Part shown: positions 27,817 to 36,196 of the stretch, one piece after another
How the letters are laid out: the number at the start of each line of letters is the position of its first letter
Position numbering within the stretch: the first letter of the stretch is position 1
Source of the DNA: an uncultured Flavobacteriaceae bacterium
GTDB taxonomy: Bacteria; Bacteroidota; Bacteroidia; Flavobacteriales; Flavobacteriaceae
Reading direction: 5' to 3'
Length of the DNA stretch: 61,271 nucleotides
Assembly: GCA_947486785.1 (NCBI GenBank)
Contig: CANKUU010000010.1
Span: 1 to 61,271, forward strand
Made by a program: the position numbers and the translations under genes
The notes under the pieces: model-generated
What the model saw: the letters and a program-made list of their open reading frames with translations, nothing else
Databases searched by the model: none
Told to the model about the DNA's origin: nothing

Positions 27817-27828
27817 ATATGATCATAT
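27817..27828. promoter_or_regulatory. 12-bp palindrome overlapping the hutH start codon
   Basis: ATATGATCATAT is a perfect palindrome that overlaps the chosen ATG of hutH (27827-27829). It lies in the 78-bp divergent region with the LysR gene. A role as a binding site is possible. The local AT-rich base composition makes chance plausible too. Confidence 0.3.
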
Positions 27829-29407
27829 GAATTCAGTATCAAAAACCTTTAGTTTGGGCGAAGATTGGTTAACTTCGGGTACAGCAATTGCCATTGCTAA
27901 TGGTAAAATGAAAATAACCTTATCAGAAGGCAGCAGAAAAAAAATAAATTCGAGCTGGCGTGTAGTACAAAATATAGTAGAAAAAGGCCACCCCGTTTAT
28001 GGCATAAACACAGGATTTGGACCTTTATGTACTACTAAAATATCGAAAGAAGAGACTACTGTACTACAAACCAATATTTTACAAAGCCATAGCGTTGGTG
28101 TCGGAGACCCTATTGATGCTGAAATAGCAAAACTAATGCTAATATTAAAAGCACAGTCGTTAGCAAAAGGCTTTTCTGGCATTGCTGAAAGCACTTTAGA
28201 TCGTATTATATGGCATATACAGCATGATGCTATTCCGGTAGTACCTGCACAAGGTTCTGTTGGTGCTTCTGGAGATTTAGCACCACTTTCACACTTATTT
28301 TTACCCTTAATTGGTTTAGGTAAAGTAGTGTATCAAGGGGAAACCCTTGATGCCGCTTCTTTTTTAAAAAAAGCAAAACTATCACCGCTGCAACTAGGGC
28401 CAAAAGAGGGGCTTGCCTTAATAAATGGCACCCAATTTATAGCGGCTCATGCCTTAAAAGTGGTAGAAAAATTACATTCTTGCCTTACACAAGCCGATGT
28501 TATTAGTACGATGATGATTGAGGGGCTGCAAGGCTCTGTTAAGCCATTTTATGAAGAACTACATGCACTACGCCCCTATAAAGGTAATATTCATGTCGCA
28601 AAAAGAGTAAAACAGCTTTTAAAAGGTTCAGAAATATTGGAAGACCACATTGACTGTGAACGGGTACAAGACCCTTATTCTTTACGTTGTATTCCACAAG
28701 TACATGGCGCATCTCGTAATGCTTGGTTGCACCTCAAAGAATTACTAGAGGTAGAATTAAACTCGGTAACTGATAATCCGGTAATTATTGATGAAGAGCT
28801 CACTATTAGCGGAGGCAATTTTCATGGGCAACCTTTAGCTTTAGCTCTAGATTATGCATGCCTTGCTGCATCTGAAATAGGTAATATTTCAGATCGACGC
28901 ATCTATCTTTCTTTAGAAGGAAATAGCCCTGGGGTGCCCAAATTGTTAATGAAAGATACCGGTATTAATTCGGGCTATATGATTTTGCAATATACTACAG
29001 CAGCCTTGGCTAGTGAAAACAAAGGACTATGTTTTCCGTCGAGTGCAGATAGCATACCCACTTCATTAGGGCAAGAAGATCATGTAAGCATGGGATCAAT
29101 TGGGGGTAGAAAAGCCCTTCAAGTTATTGGCAATGTTGAAAAAATACTTGCCATAGAACTACTCACAGCAGCGCAAGCTTTTGAGTTTAGAAAGCCAATG
29201 AAATCGGGTCCTTTCTTAGATGAAATTCACAAAGAAGTTCGTAAAAAAGTACCTTTTGCAGAAAAAGATCGCGTATTTGCTGACGATATTGAAAAGGGTA
29301 TTGAAATGATTAAAAATAAAACAATTCTTAAGGTGCTAGATAAAGTTAGCAGCGAAAAGAATATTTCATTGAATACACCATATACTAATGAATTTGAAGT
29401 ATACTAA
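27827..29407 (+). CDS. hutH: Histidine ammonia-lyase HutH
   Basis: HutH deaminates histidine to urocanate, the first step of degradation. The Ala-Ser-Gly that forms the MIO cofactor lies in GASGDLAPL (residues 147-149 from the ATG at 27827). Other family blocks: YGINTGFGPL near the N-terminus, NGTQFIAAHAL, QDPYSLRCIPQVHGASR, NPVI and ISGGNFHGQPLALALD. The start is the ATG at 27827 (526 aa). The longer frame begins with TTG at 27770, inside the LysR-hutH promoter region. hutI follows after 3 bp, so the two are one operon. Confidence 0.96.
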   Translation: MNSVSKTFSLGEDWLTSGTAIAIANGKMKITLSEGSRKKINSSWRVVQNIVEKGHPVYGINTGFGPLCTTKISKEETTVLQTNILQSHSVGVGDPIDAEIAKLMLILKAQSLAKGFSGIAESTLDRIIWHIQHDAIPVVPAQGSVGASGDLAPLSHLFLPLIGLGKVVYQGETLDAASFLKKAKLSPLQLGPKEGLALINGTQFIAAHALKVVEKLHSCLTQADVISTMMIEGLQGSVKPFYEELHALRPYKGNIHVAKRVKQLLKGSEILEDHIDCERVQDPYSLRCIPQVHGASRNAWLHLKELLEVELNSVTDNPVIIDEELTISGGNFHGQPLALALDYACLAASEIGNISDRRIYLSLEGNSPGVPKLLMKDTGINSGYMILQYTTAALASENKGLCFPSSADSIPTSLGQEDHVSMGSIGGRKALQVIGNVEKILAIELLTAAQAFEFRKPMKSGPFLDEIHKEVRKKVPFAEKDRVFADDIEKGIEMIKNKTILKVLDKVSSEKNISLNTPYTNEFEVY

Positions 29408-29410
29408 CTT

Positions 29411-30667
29411 ATGAATACAACCCAACTTATAGGCCCTTTTAAGCAATTAATTAGCATGGCCAAACTACCTCTTAAAGGTGCGATTACTGATGAAGAACTT
29501 CTTATTTTAGAGGATGCTGGTATCATTGTTGAAAATGGAAAAATTAAAAAAATAGGAAATTTTAATGCTTTAGTTAAAAGTGAACCAGAAATAACCGTTC
29601 ATGAATTACAAGGAAATCATACTTGTATACCCGGACTTATAGATGCTCATACACATATCTGTTTTGGAGGCACTAGAGCCAACGATTATGCCATGCGAAA
29701 CGCTGGAAAATCGTATTTAGAAATTGCAAAATCGGGTGGCGGCATTTGGGATACGGTTACCCAAACTCGCAAAGCGAGTCAAAAAGAACTAGTACAACGA
29801 ACTACAAAACTAGCACAGCGTCATTTAAAAAACGGAGTTACTACTATTGAGGTAAAAAGTGGTTACGGCTTATCTGTAGATGAAGAGCTAAAAATGCTTC
29901 GAGCAATTTCAGAAACAAACCAAAAGGTGTCGGCAGATTTAATTCCTACTTGTTTGGCAGCCCATATGTTACCAAAAGACTATACAGGTACGCATAGCGA
30001 ATACCTAAACGGTATCGCAAAAAACCTATTCCCAATCTTAAAAGAAGAAAAACTTGCCAATAGAATTGATGCTTTTGTAGAAGAAAGTGCATTTTCTGCA
30101 GCCCAGATTACACCTTATTTTAAAAAGGCTATAAATTTAGGCTTTGATATTACCATACATGCCGATCAGTTTTCTACCTCAGGTAGTAAAGCTGCTGTTG
30201 AGCTAGGTGCCCTTAGTGCAGATCACCTTGAAGCTAGCACACAAGAAGAGATTAATTTATTAGCAAATAGCGCTGTAATTGCAACTGCCCTACCAGGTGC
30301 CTCTATTGGGCTGGGCTGCGCATTTACTCCCGCTCGTAAAATTCTTGATGCCGGAGGAAGTTTAGCCATTGCTAGCGACCACAACCCGGGCTCGGCACCT
30401 ATGGGAGATTTACTAACGCAGGCTTCAATATTAGGAACTTTTGAAAAACTAAGTAATGCAGAAGTACTTGCCGGCATTACGTTTAGGGCAGCGGCGGCAT
30501 TAAATTTGAAAGATCGCGGTCAATTAACAAAAGGATTTTTAGCAGATTTTATAGTTTTTCACACCAACAATTATCAAGAAATATTATATCAACAAGGAAA
30601 TTTAAAGCCATGTATGGTTTGGAAAAAAGGTCAGTTGGTTTATGATAAACATAAAGCAAAATTTTAG
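29411..30667 (+). CDS. hutI: Imidazolonepropionase HutI
   Basis: HutI hydrolyses imidazolone-5-propanoate to N-formimino-L-glutamate, the third step of the pathway. This 418-residue amidohydrolase has the metal motif DAHTH, then FGGTRANDYAMRNAGKSYLEI, GGGIWDTV, VEVKSGYGL (as IEVKSGYGL), ITIHADQF (as DITIHADQF), ASDHNPGSAP. All match the HutI family closely. It is the second gene of the operon, 3 bp after hutH. Confidence 0.96.
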   Translation: MNTTQLIGPFKQLISMAKLPLKGAITDEELLILEDAGIIVENGKIKKIGNFNALVKSEPEITVHELQGNHTCIPGLIDAHTHICFGGTRANDYAMRNAGKSYLEIAKSGGGIWDTVTQTRKASQKELVQRTTKLAQRHLKNGVTTIEVKSGYGLSVDEELKMLRAISETNQKVSADLIPTCLAAHMLPKDYTGTHSEYLNGIAKNLFPILKEEKLANRIDAFVEESAFSAAQITPYFKKAINLGFDITIHADQFSTSGSKAAVELGALSADHLEASTQEEINLLANSAVIATALPGASIGLGCAFTPARKILDAGGSLAIASDHNPGSAPMGDLLTQASILGTFEKLSNAEVLAGITFRAAAALNLKDRGQLTKGFLADFIVFHTNNYQEILYQQGNLKPCMVWKKGQLVYDKHKAKF

Positions 30668-30701
30668 CAAAAAAATCATCGCTCAAAAAAAACCTATTAT
30701 C

Positions 30702-32702
30702 ATGAATTTTAAACAACAAATACTCCAAGGAATACCCTCAGTATTGCCTTTAAACAAAGAATTTAACAGTAATGTTAGTCATGCTCCAAAACGAAAAGAT
30801 ATATTGTCTTTAGAAGAAAAGAAGCTTGCAATTCGTAATGCATTGCGGTATTTTCCTAAACCATGGCATAACGAACTAGCTCAGGAATTTGCTGCAGAAC
30901 TACAGAAATATGGTCGTATTTACATGTATCGTTTTAAGCCAGAATATGCTATTTACGCGCGTTCTATAAACGAATATCCTGCTGAAAGCCAGCAAGCGGC
31001 GGCAATAATGATGATGATTCAAAACAACCTAGATCCTGCGGTAGCTCAGCATCCTGATGAACTAATTACCTATGGAGGCAATGGGGCAGTATTTCAAAAC
31101 TGGGCACAATATCTCTTGGTTATGAAGTATTTAGCAATGATGACAGAAGAACAAACACTTGATATATATTCTGGGCACCCTATGGGTTTATTTCCATCCT
31201 CTAAAGAAGCACCAAGAGTGGTGGTAACTAACGGCATAATGATTCCAAACTACTCTAAACCTGATGATTGGGAAAAATATAATGCACTAGGCGTAACACA
31301 ATACGGTCAAATGACTGCGGGTTCATTTATGTACATTGGGCCGCAAGGCATTGTGCACGGAACAGCAATAACGGTGATGAATGCGTTTCGTAAGGTTTTA
31401 AAAAAGAATGAAAGTCCATCTGGAAAAATATTTTTAACCGCTGGTTTAGGAGGCATGAGCGGTGCCCAACCAAAAGCAGGCAATATTGCTGGATGTATTA
31501 CAATTTGTGCAGAAGTAAATCGTGCAGCAGCAAAAAAGAGACACGAGCAAGGTTGGGTAGATGAGCTAATTGATAATATTGATGATTTAGTGCTGCGATC
31601 TACTGCCGCAGTTAAAGCAAAAGAAACTGTTTCTTTAGCGTTTATTGGCAATATCGTAGCGGTATGGGAGCGCTTTGACAAAGAAAATATATTTATTCAC
31701 TTAGGCTCAGATCAAACCTCACTTCATAACCCTTGGGCTGGTGGCTACTATCCGGTGGATCTCAGTTTTGAGGAAGCAAATAAAATGATGAGCGAACAGC
31801 CAGAGGTTTTCAAAGAAAAAGTACAAGAATCTTTAAGACGCCATGCCGCAGCAATAAACAATCATACCAAAAAAGGAACCTACTTTTTTGATTATGGAAA
31901 TGCCTTTTTGTTAGAGGCGTCAAGAGCTAAAGCTGACGTATTAGCCGAAAACCAAATTGATTTTAAATATCCGTCTTATGTACAAGATATTTTAGGACCC
32001 ATGTGTTTTGATTATGGCTTTGGACCCTTTCGATGGGTTTGTAGCTCGGCAAAACAAGAAGATCTTCGCAAAACAGATGCTATTGCATTGGCGGTAATGG
32101 AAGAAATAAAAATGGATGCTCCGGAAGAAATTCAGCAACAAATGCAAGACAATATCACTTGGATTCGTGAGGCAGAAAAAAATAAATTAGTGGTTGGCTC
32201 ACAAGCTAGAATACTTTATGCAGATGCCGAAGGGCGTAGTAAAATTGCTGAAGCATTTAACAAGGCTGTACGTTCTGGTGAAATAACTGCTCCGGTGATT
32301 TTAGGAAGAGATCATCATGATGTTAGTGGTACCGATTCTCCTTATCGAGAAACAAGTAATATTTATGACGGCAGCAAGTTTACTGCAGACATGGCAATAC
32401 ATAACGTAATTGGTGATAGCTTTAGAGGTGCTACCTGGGTTTCTATTCATAACGGCGGCGGTGTCGGTTGGGGCGAAGTTATGAACGGTGGTTTCGGATT
32501 AGTGCTCGACGGTTCAACCGATGCATCTCGAAAATTAAAAAATATGCTCTTCTATGATGTTAATAACGGCATATCAAGACGAAGTTGGGCAAGAAACAAA
32601 GAAGCGCTATTTGCTATAAAAAGAGAGCTAGAAAGAACACCAGAGTTAAAGATTACTTTGCCAAACTTGGTTGAAGACAATTTGATTGAAAACTTATTTT
32701 AA
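30702..32702 (+). CDS. hutU: Urocanate hydratase HutU
   Basis: HutU converts urocanate to imidazolonepropionate using tightly bound NAD+. I place the start at ATG 30702 (666 aa, MNFKQQILQGIPS). A longer frame starts at 30642 inside hutI. The family blocks are clear: YGGNGAVFQNWAQY, GQMTAGSFMYIGPQGIVHGT, AGLGGMSGAQPKA, QTSLHNPW, DYGNAFLLEA and GGGVGWGEVMNGGFG. It is longer than the E. coli-type enzyme (about 560 aa), as in the other branch of the family with an extra N-terminal and insert region. Gap to hutI is 34 bp. Confidence 0.95.
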   Translation: MNFKQQILQGIPSVLPLNKEFNSNVSHAPKRKDILSLEEKKLAIRNALRYFPKPWHNELAQEFAAELQKYGRIYMYRFKPEYAIYARSINEYPAESQQAAAIMMMIQNNLDPAVAQHPDELITYGGNGAVFQNWAQYLLVMKYLAMMTEEQTLDIYSGHPMGLFPSSKEAPRVVVTNGIMIPNYSKPDDWEKYNALGVTQYGQMTAGSFMYIGPQGIVHGTAITVMNAFRKVLKKNESPSGKIFLTAGLGGMSGAQPKAGNIAGCITICAEVNRAAAKKRHEQGWVDELIDNIDDLVLRSTAAVKAKETVSLAFIGNIVAVWERFDKENIFIHLGSDQTSLHNPWAGGYYPVDLSFEEANKMMSEQPEVFKEKVQESLRRHAAAINNHTKKGTYFFDYGNAFLLEASRAKADVLAENQIDFKYPSYVQDILGPMCFDYGFGPFRWVCSSAKQEDLRKTDAIALAVMEEIKMDAPEEIQQQMQDNITWIREAEKNKLVVGSQARILYADAEGRSKIAEAFNKAVRSGEITAPVILGRDHHDVSGTDSPYRETSNIYDGSKFTADMAIHNVIGDSFRGATWVSIHNGGGVGWGEVMNGGFGLVLDGSTDASRKLKNMLFYDVNNGISRRSWARNKEALFAIKRELERTPELKITLPNLVEDNLIENLF

Positions 32703-32713
32703 ATGACGAACGC

Positions 32714-33682
32714 ATGAACCACTATACCCCAGCATATAAAGAATCTTGGACTGGCCGAAAATCAGAGCATAAGCTTTATTTGCATGAAAAAATTGAATGT
32801 ATCAATCTCTTGAATGCACAGCACTTAACCAAAACAGGTAAAAGCTTTGGATTGTTAGGTTACGCCTGTGATGTAGGGGTAAAAAGAAACCAAGGAAGAG
32901 TGGGTGCACGTAAAGGTCCGGAAGAAATACGAAAAGTTTTGGGTAAACTACCAAACCACTTACTAGACGCTACAAGTGTATTAGACTGCGGTACCGTAAA
33001 CTGCATAGGTAGTAGCATGGAAAATGCACAGCATGAATTAAAAGCTTGTGTTATTCAGCTTTTAAAAAACAACACTTTTCCCATTATTTTGGGGGGTGGG
33101 CACGATATTGCCTACGGGCACTTCAAAGGCTTAAAAGCTTACCTAGGTAATACCCCATCAATAGGTATAATTAATTTTGATGCCCATTTTGATTTACGTT
33201 CAAACGAAAACGGAAATAATTCAGGAACGCCCTTTTATCAAATAGCTGCGGATTGTAAAACTGAAGGTACTGATTTTAACTATTTATGTTTGGGTATACG
33301 GCAAGATGCTAATGATAGCACTTTATTTAAAACAGCCAATCAACTCGGTGCTCATTACATCAAAAATGATGAATTTACCATTCAAAATATCGATACTGTT
33401 TTACAAAAACTAGCACACTTTATGGGTAGCGTAGATTACCTATATGTAACCATAGATCTTGATGGTTTTTCCTCTGCCTTTGCGCCGGGGGTAAGCGCAC
33501 CATCTCCTATGGGTTTTTCACCAGAAATTGTACTTAAAGCACTAGAAGCAATAATTAATTCAAAAAAATTAATTAGCATCGACTTTGCAGAACTAAATCC
33601 GAACTACGACATAGATAATTGCACGTCAAAATTAGCAGCATCTTTAGTTCATTTTTTACTTCATAAAATTACTTTAAGCTAG
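32714..33682 (+). CDS. hutG: Formimidoylglutamase HutG (arginase family)
   Basis: HutG hydrolyses N-formimino-glutamate to glutamate and formamide with Mn2+. The 322 residues contain the arginase-fold metal motifs GGGHDIAYG (His/Asp), NFDAHFDLR (Asp-x-His-x-Asp) and TIDLDGFSSAFAPGVSAP (Asp-x-Asp). This completes the four-step route from histidine to glutamate within one operon. It is the last gene, 11 bp after hutU. Confidence 0.94.
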   Translation: MNHYTPAYKESWTGRKSEHKLYLHEKIECINLLNAQHLTKTGKSFGLLGYACDVGVKRNQGRVGARKGPEEIRKVLGKLPNHLLDATSVLDCGTVNCIGSSMENAQHELKACVIQLLKNNTFPIILGGGHDIAYGHFKGLKAYLGNTPSIGIINFDAHFDLRSNENGNNSGTPFYQIAADCKTEGTDFNYLCLGIRQDANDSTLFKTANQLGAHYIKNDEFTIQNIDTVLQKLAHFMGSVDYLYVTIDLDGFSSAFAPGVSAPSPMGFSPEIVLKALEAIINSKKLISIDFAELNPNYDIDNCTSKLAASLVHFLLHKITLS

Positions 33683-33839
33683 AATTTATAGATCATAAAT
33701 AAATTTTTCGTCATGATATGAAAGATTTTTCTGTGCGTTAAAGTAGTTCAACACCTCATTTTTAGTTCTTATCGAGAATTCTACCATATTCATCGTGGTA
33801 TCTATAATTTGCATGCTCTAACTAACCATTAGCTATAAA

Positions 33840-33983
33840 ATGAAAAATAATAGGTACGAAGAAAAAGCCGCTAAGGCAAGAAAATCTTGGCAACGCCTTA
33901 AAGAAGAACAACAAATGTTTGAAAAAGAGGAAAAAAACGTAAAGAAAATGAGCGAAAGACAAAACAAAAAACAACTTCACTAG
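33840..33983 (+). CDS. Small basic, Lys/Glu-rich peptide (hypothetical)
   Basis: A 47-residue frame runs from ATG 33840 to TAG 33983. It is a single charged helix rich in Lys, Glu, Gln and Arg (KNNRYEEKAAKARKSWQRLK at residues 2-21), with no Cys. It could be a small nucleic-acid-binding or coiled-coil peptide. Chance cannot be ruled out in AT-rich DNA. It lies about 160 bp after hutG and before a hairpin cluster. Confidence 0.4.
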   Translation: MKNNRYEEKAAKARKSWQRLKEEQQMFEKEEKNVKKMSERQNKKQLH

Positions 33984-34020
33984 CCTCATTCATCTAATTT
34001 TGTCTTTAGAAAAAATGCAT

Positions 34021-34050
34021 AAAAAAAGCCTTCCAACTTGGAAAGCCTTT
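34021..34050 (-). terminator. Hairpin with T-run on the minus strand
   Basis: The minus strand folds as an 11-bp stem (34040-34050 with 34024-34034, two G-U pairs, loop of 5) followed by a run of T (34021-34027). On the plus strand the two G-U pairs become mismatches, so it fits a minus-strand terminator. It lies 320 bp beyond the HARE-HTH gene. Confidence 0.55.
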
Positions 34051-34170
34051 CATTGGCCCATTACGTGTAAAAGTTATGGGTTACAACACAACAATACAAA
34101 TATAACAAAGGTTTAGATACCGCCAAATTATATTTATTTATCACTATTAGTAAATAAGAGGTTAAAACCT

Positions 34171-34197
34171 AAAAGCTACTTTCAATTTTAGCTTTTT
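34171..34197 (+). terminator. Weak plus-strand hairpin with T-tract
   Basis: Stem AAAAGCTA (34171-34178) with TAGCTTTT (34189-34196), a 10-nt loop, and T's at the 3' side. It may terminate transcripts from the hut operon or the small ORF. Confidence 0.3.
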
Positions 34198-34295
34198 AAC
34201 AAACATCTTAAAACCTAGTTTAAAGCTTTATTTTAATGGCCTTTAGCAGTAAGAATAACCCGAAATTAATACGCACTAATTTTAAGATTTAGCAC

Positions 34296-34327
34296 TTCGT
34301 CAAATTATAAATTTGGCGAACTTTTTT
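34296..34327 (+). terminator. Plus-strand terminator
   Basis: An 11-bp stem (TTCGTCAAATT at 34296-34306 with AATTTGGCGAA at 34310-34320, one U-G pair) with a 3-nt loop is followed by C and six T. It ends plus-strand transcription before the convergent HARE-HTH gene. Confidence 0.65.
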
Positions 34328-34369
34328 AAAATTCACCAACTTTTGGCTTGGCCCTTTACCTGCATTATT

Positions 34370-35350
34370 TTATACCGTGCGATCTGCATTTTTTTCTATA
34401 GGTATATGTTTTTCTTTACAATACTTTTCACTTTCTGTTTCACTTTTAAAGTACTTATCACAGAATTCATCAAGTTCTTTTTCTGTGGATTGAATATACT
34501 TTTCGTTCGCAGTTAGTAGTTTTTCAGTTTGTTCGATAAACTTGTCAAAATCAGAATTTATTTTACTTAATTTATCTATTGTTTTAAAATCTAGATCTTT
34601 ATATTTTGCTTGATACAAGACTTTACTTTCAAAAGGATTCGGATTTAATTCTATTATACCAATTCCAAAAGATTGATTTAGTCTTTCCATTTCTTCCTTT
34701 AGACTATCACTAATTTCAAATGCTACCAAATAACCGTAATTAGCCCAACTTGAGTTTGAAACTGCTTGAAAAAATGTTTTCTTTAGTTCATAGTCGGTAT
34801 TTATTTCTCTCTTAAGCTCGTAAGAAGAAATTTTGAACGTATCCGTTCTGTTAACTGCATTTAAAAGATTTTGAGTTACTTTAGATTGTAGTTTTAAAAA
34901 CTTAATACCAACCATATCTGGGTGAATCCATTTTTGGTGATGGTCTTTGCTATTTTTAGAACTTTCGTGAAAAATAGTTTTTGGAAAAACTTCAGTGCTT
35001 TTTAAATAACTGCTTAACAACATATGTAAATCTCTTTCTCCATAAACTTTAGACTTTGAAGATTTTTTTGGTTGTTCTTCTTCTGTAGTTACTAATTCAT
35101 TTAAGTTAAATTCTTGCTCATCCCTTGTAAGATAGTATGAAAAACTTCCGCCTTTACCTTTTATTCGTTTTATCCTAGTATCGCCATTACGAATAAAATC
35201 ACCCAAAAGTGCTGAAACGGTAGAAGCAGGTGTTCTTGCTTGCTTAAAATCATAATAGCCCTTTTTGGTTATATGTTCATAAATTTCAATATAATTTGAA
35301 ACGGCTTTTAAGTCATTTAAACTTTCAAGAATTGCCTCTTTAATTGTCAT
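34370..35350 (-). CDS. HARE-HTH plus PD-(D/E)XK-like protein (HrgA/COG2958-like)
   Basis: The N-terminal 75 residues match the HARE winged-helix domain: MTIKEAILESL, YIEIYEHITKKGYY, ARTPASTVSALLGDFIRNG and FSYYL. A Ser/Lys/Glu-rich linker (about 85-103) follows. The C-terminal part looks like a PD-(D/E)XK nuclease fold: HPDMVG (Asp145), SYELKRE with Glu178-x-Lys180, and a QAVSNSSWANYGYLVAF helix (195-211). This is the layout of HrgA/HrgC-type proteins, first described near restriction genes. No methyltransferase or other defence gene is adjacent. Role in restriction or modified-DNA recognition is an inference. Confidence 0.75.
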   Translation of the reverse strand: MTIKEAILESLNDLKAVSNYIEIYEHITKKGYYDFKQARTPASTVSALLGDFIRNGDTRIKRIKGKGGSFSYYLTRDEQEFNLNELVTTEEEQPKKSSKSKVYGERDLHMLLSSYLKSTEVFPKTIFHESSKNSKDHHQKWIHPDMVGIKFLKLQSKVTQNLLNAVNRTDTFKISSYELKREINTDYELKKTFFQAVSNSSWANYGYLVAFEISDSLKEEMERLNQSFGIGIIELNPNPFESKVLYQAKYKDLDFKTIDKLSKINSDFDKFIEQTEKLLTANEKYIQSTEKELDEFCDKYFKSETESEKYCKEKHIPIEKNADRTV

Positions 35351-35398
35351 AGAGTGTAGTTTTCTTTAATTACAGCTAACGATTAGAAAAAATAAGCC

Positions 35399-36079
35399 TT
35401 AAAATAGCTCTTGCATAATTTTCTGATCAATTAAACCAATTTTTTTACCTGAGGTTTTTATAAACCCATTTTTTTTAAACTCAGAAATTATTCGAATACA
35501 AGACTCGGTAGCAGTGCCAACTACACTTGCATAATCTTCTCTAGATAAGGATAATCGCAGAAAACCATCTTCATCTTCTCCGTAATTTTTTTTTAAGAAC
35601 AAAAAAGCTTCGGCCATACGTTGCCTAACCGTTTTTTGTGCCATATTTACAATGCCCTCATCTGCTTCTTTAAGCTCACTAGACATTTGTTTTAATACCT
35701 CAATTGCAAAATTTGGTGTCGAATTCAAAGCGGTTGATATAATATCTTTTGGTATAAAACAAACCTCCATATCGCTAACCGCAACGGCACTTAGATTTGT
35801 AGATTCTTCTGCAATTACAGATCGCTGGCCAATAACCTCACCTCTACCGGTTAATTTAATAATTTGACTTTTACCGTTTGAGCTAAGTTTTGATAATTTA
35901 GAAACTCCTTCACGAACGCAAAATACACCATCTAACTTTTCTCCCTCCTCAAAAATTGCATCGCCCTTTTTAATAGTTTTCGAGATTTTAGAATCTGAAA
36001 CTTTCTTTAAATCCGCTTTACTCATTGCGCGAATAGAATTGAACTGACGTACTATACAATTTTTGCACTTATTTTCCAT
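35399..36079 (-). CDS. FNR-like Crp/Fnr-family oxygen-responsive regulator
   Basis: The protein has 226 residues: a Crp/Fnr sensor domain and an HTH. The N-terminus KCKNCIVRQF holds Cys5 and Cys8 aligned by eye with E. coli FNR Cys20 and Cys23. Cys107 in MEVCFIPK aligns with FNR Cys122 (MVCEIPF). The position of FNR Cys29 is Asn14. The recognition helix TESCIRI keeps the Glu and Arg of the E-xx-SR motif that contacts TTGAT. It is divergent from ccoI with an FNR box between them, and probably controls the cbb3 genes and hemN. Whether it binds a [4Fe-4S] cluster with three Cys is uncertain. Confidence 0.88.
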   Translation of the reverse strand: MENKCKNCIVRQFNSIRAMSKADLKKVSDSKISKTIKKGDAIFEEGEKLDGVFCVREGVSKLSKLSSNGKSQIIKLTGRGEVIGQRSVIAEESTNLSAVAVSDMEVCFIPKDIISTALNSTPNFAIEVLKQMSSELKEADEGIVNMAQKTVRQRMAEAFLFLKKNYGEDEDGFLRLSLSREDYASVVGTATESCIRIISEFKKNGFIKTSGKKIGLIDQKIMQELF

Positions 36080-36129
36080 AACAAAAAATATTTAAACAAC
36101 CGAGAGCCACTTGCAATATAAGCAAAACC

Positions 36130-36178
36130 TGATAAATATCATGTTTTAATAATTCTACCTTTTGCAATTTTACCAAAG
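36130..36178 (+). promoter_or_regulatory. FNR-box promoter of ccoI
   Basis: A perfect dyad TGAT-AAAT-ATCA (36130-36141, centre 36135.5) is followed, exactly 30.5 bp from the centre, by AATTTTACCAAAG (36166-36178). If the dyad sits at -41.5, this element falls at about -11 to -4, as expected for a class II activated promoter. The ccoI ATG is 61.5 bp from the centre. The same spacing is seen at ccoS and hemN. Confidence 0.75.
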
Positions 36179-36196
36179 GTTAAATTCGAAGAGATT

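Noticed and set aside
31307-31681. Minus-strand reading frame inside hutU
   Set aside because: Antisense shadow within a conserved enzyme gene, with no coding signature.
36079-36141. FNR box at 36130 also driving the FNR-like gene in the minus direction
   Set aside because: The box is 56.5 bp from its ATG, but no AATTTT element is found at the matching position on the minus strand (36105 reads TCTCGG).
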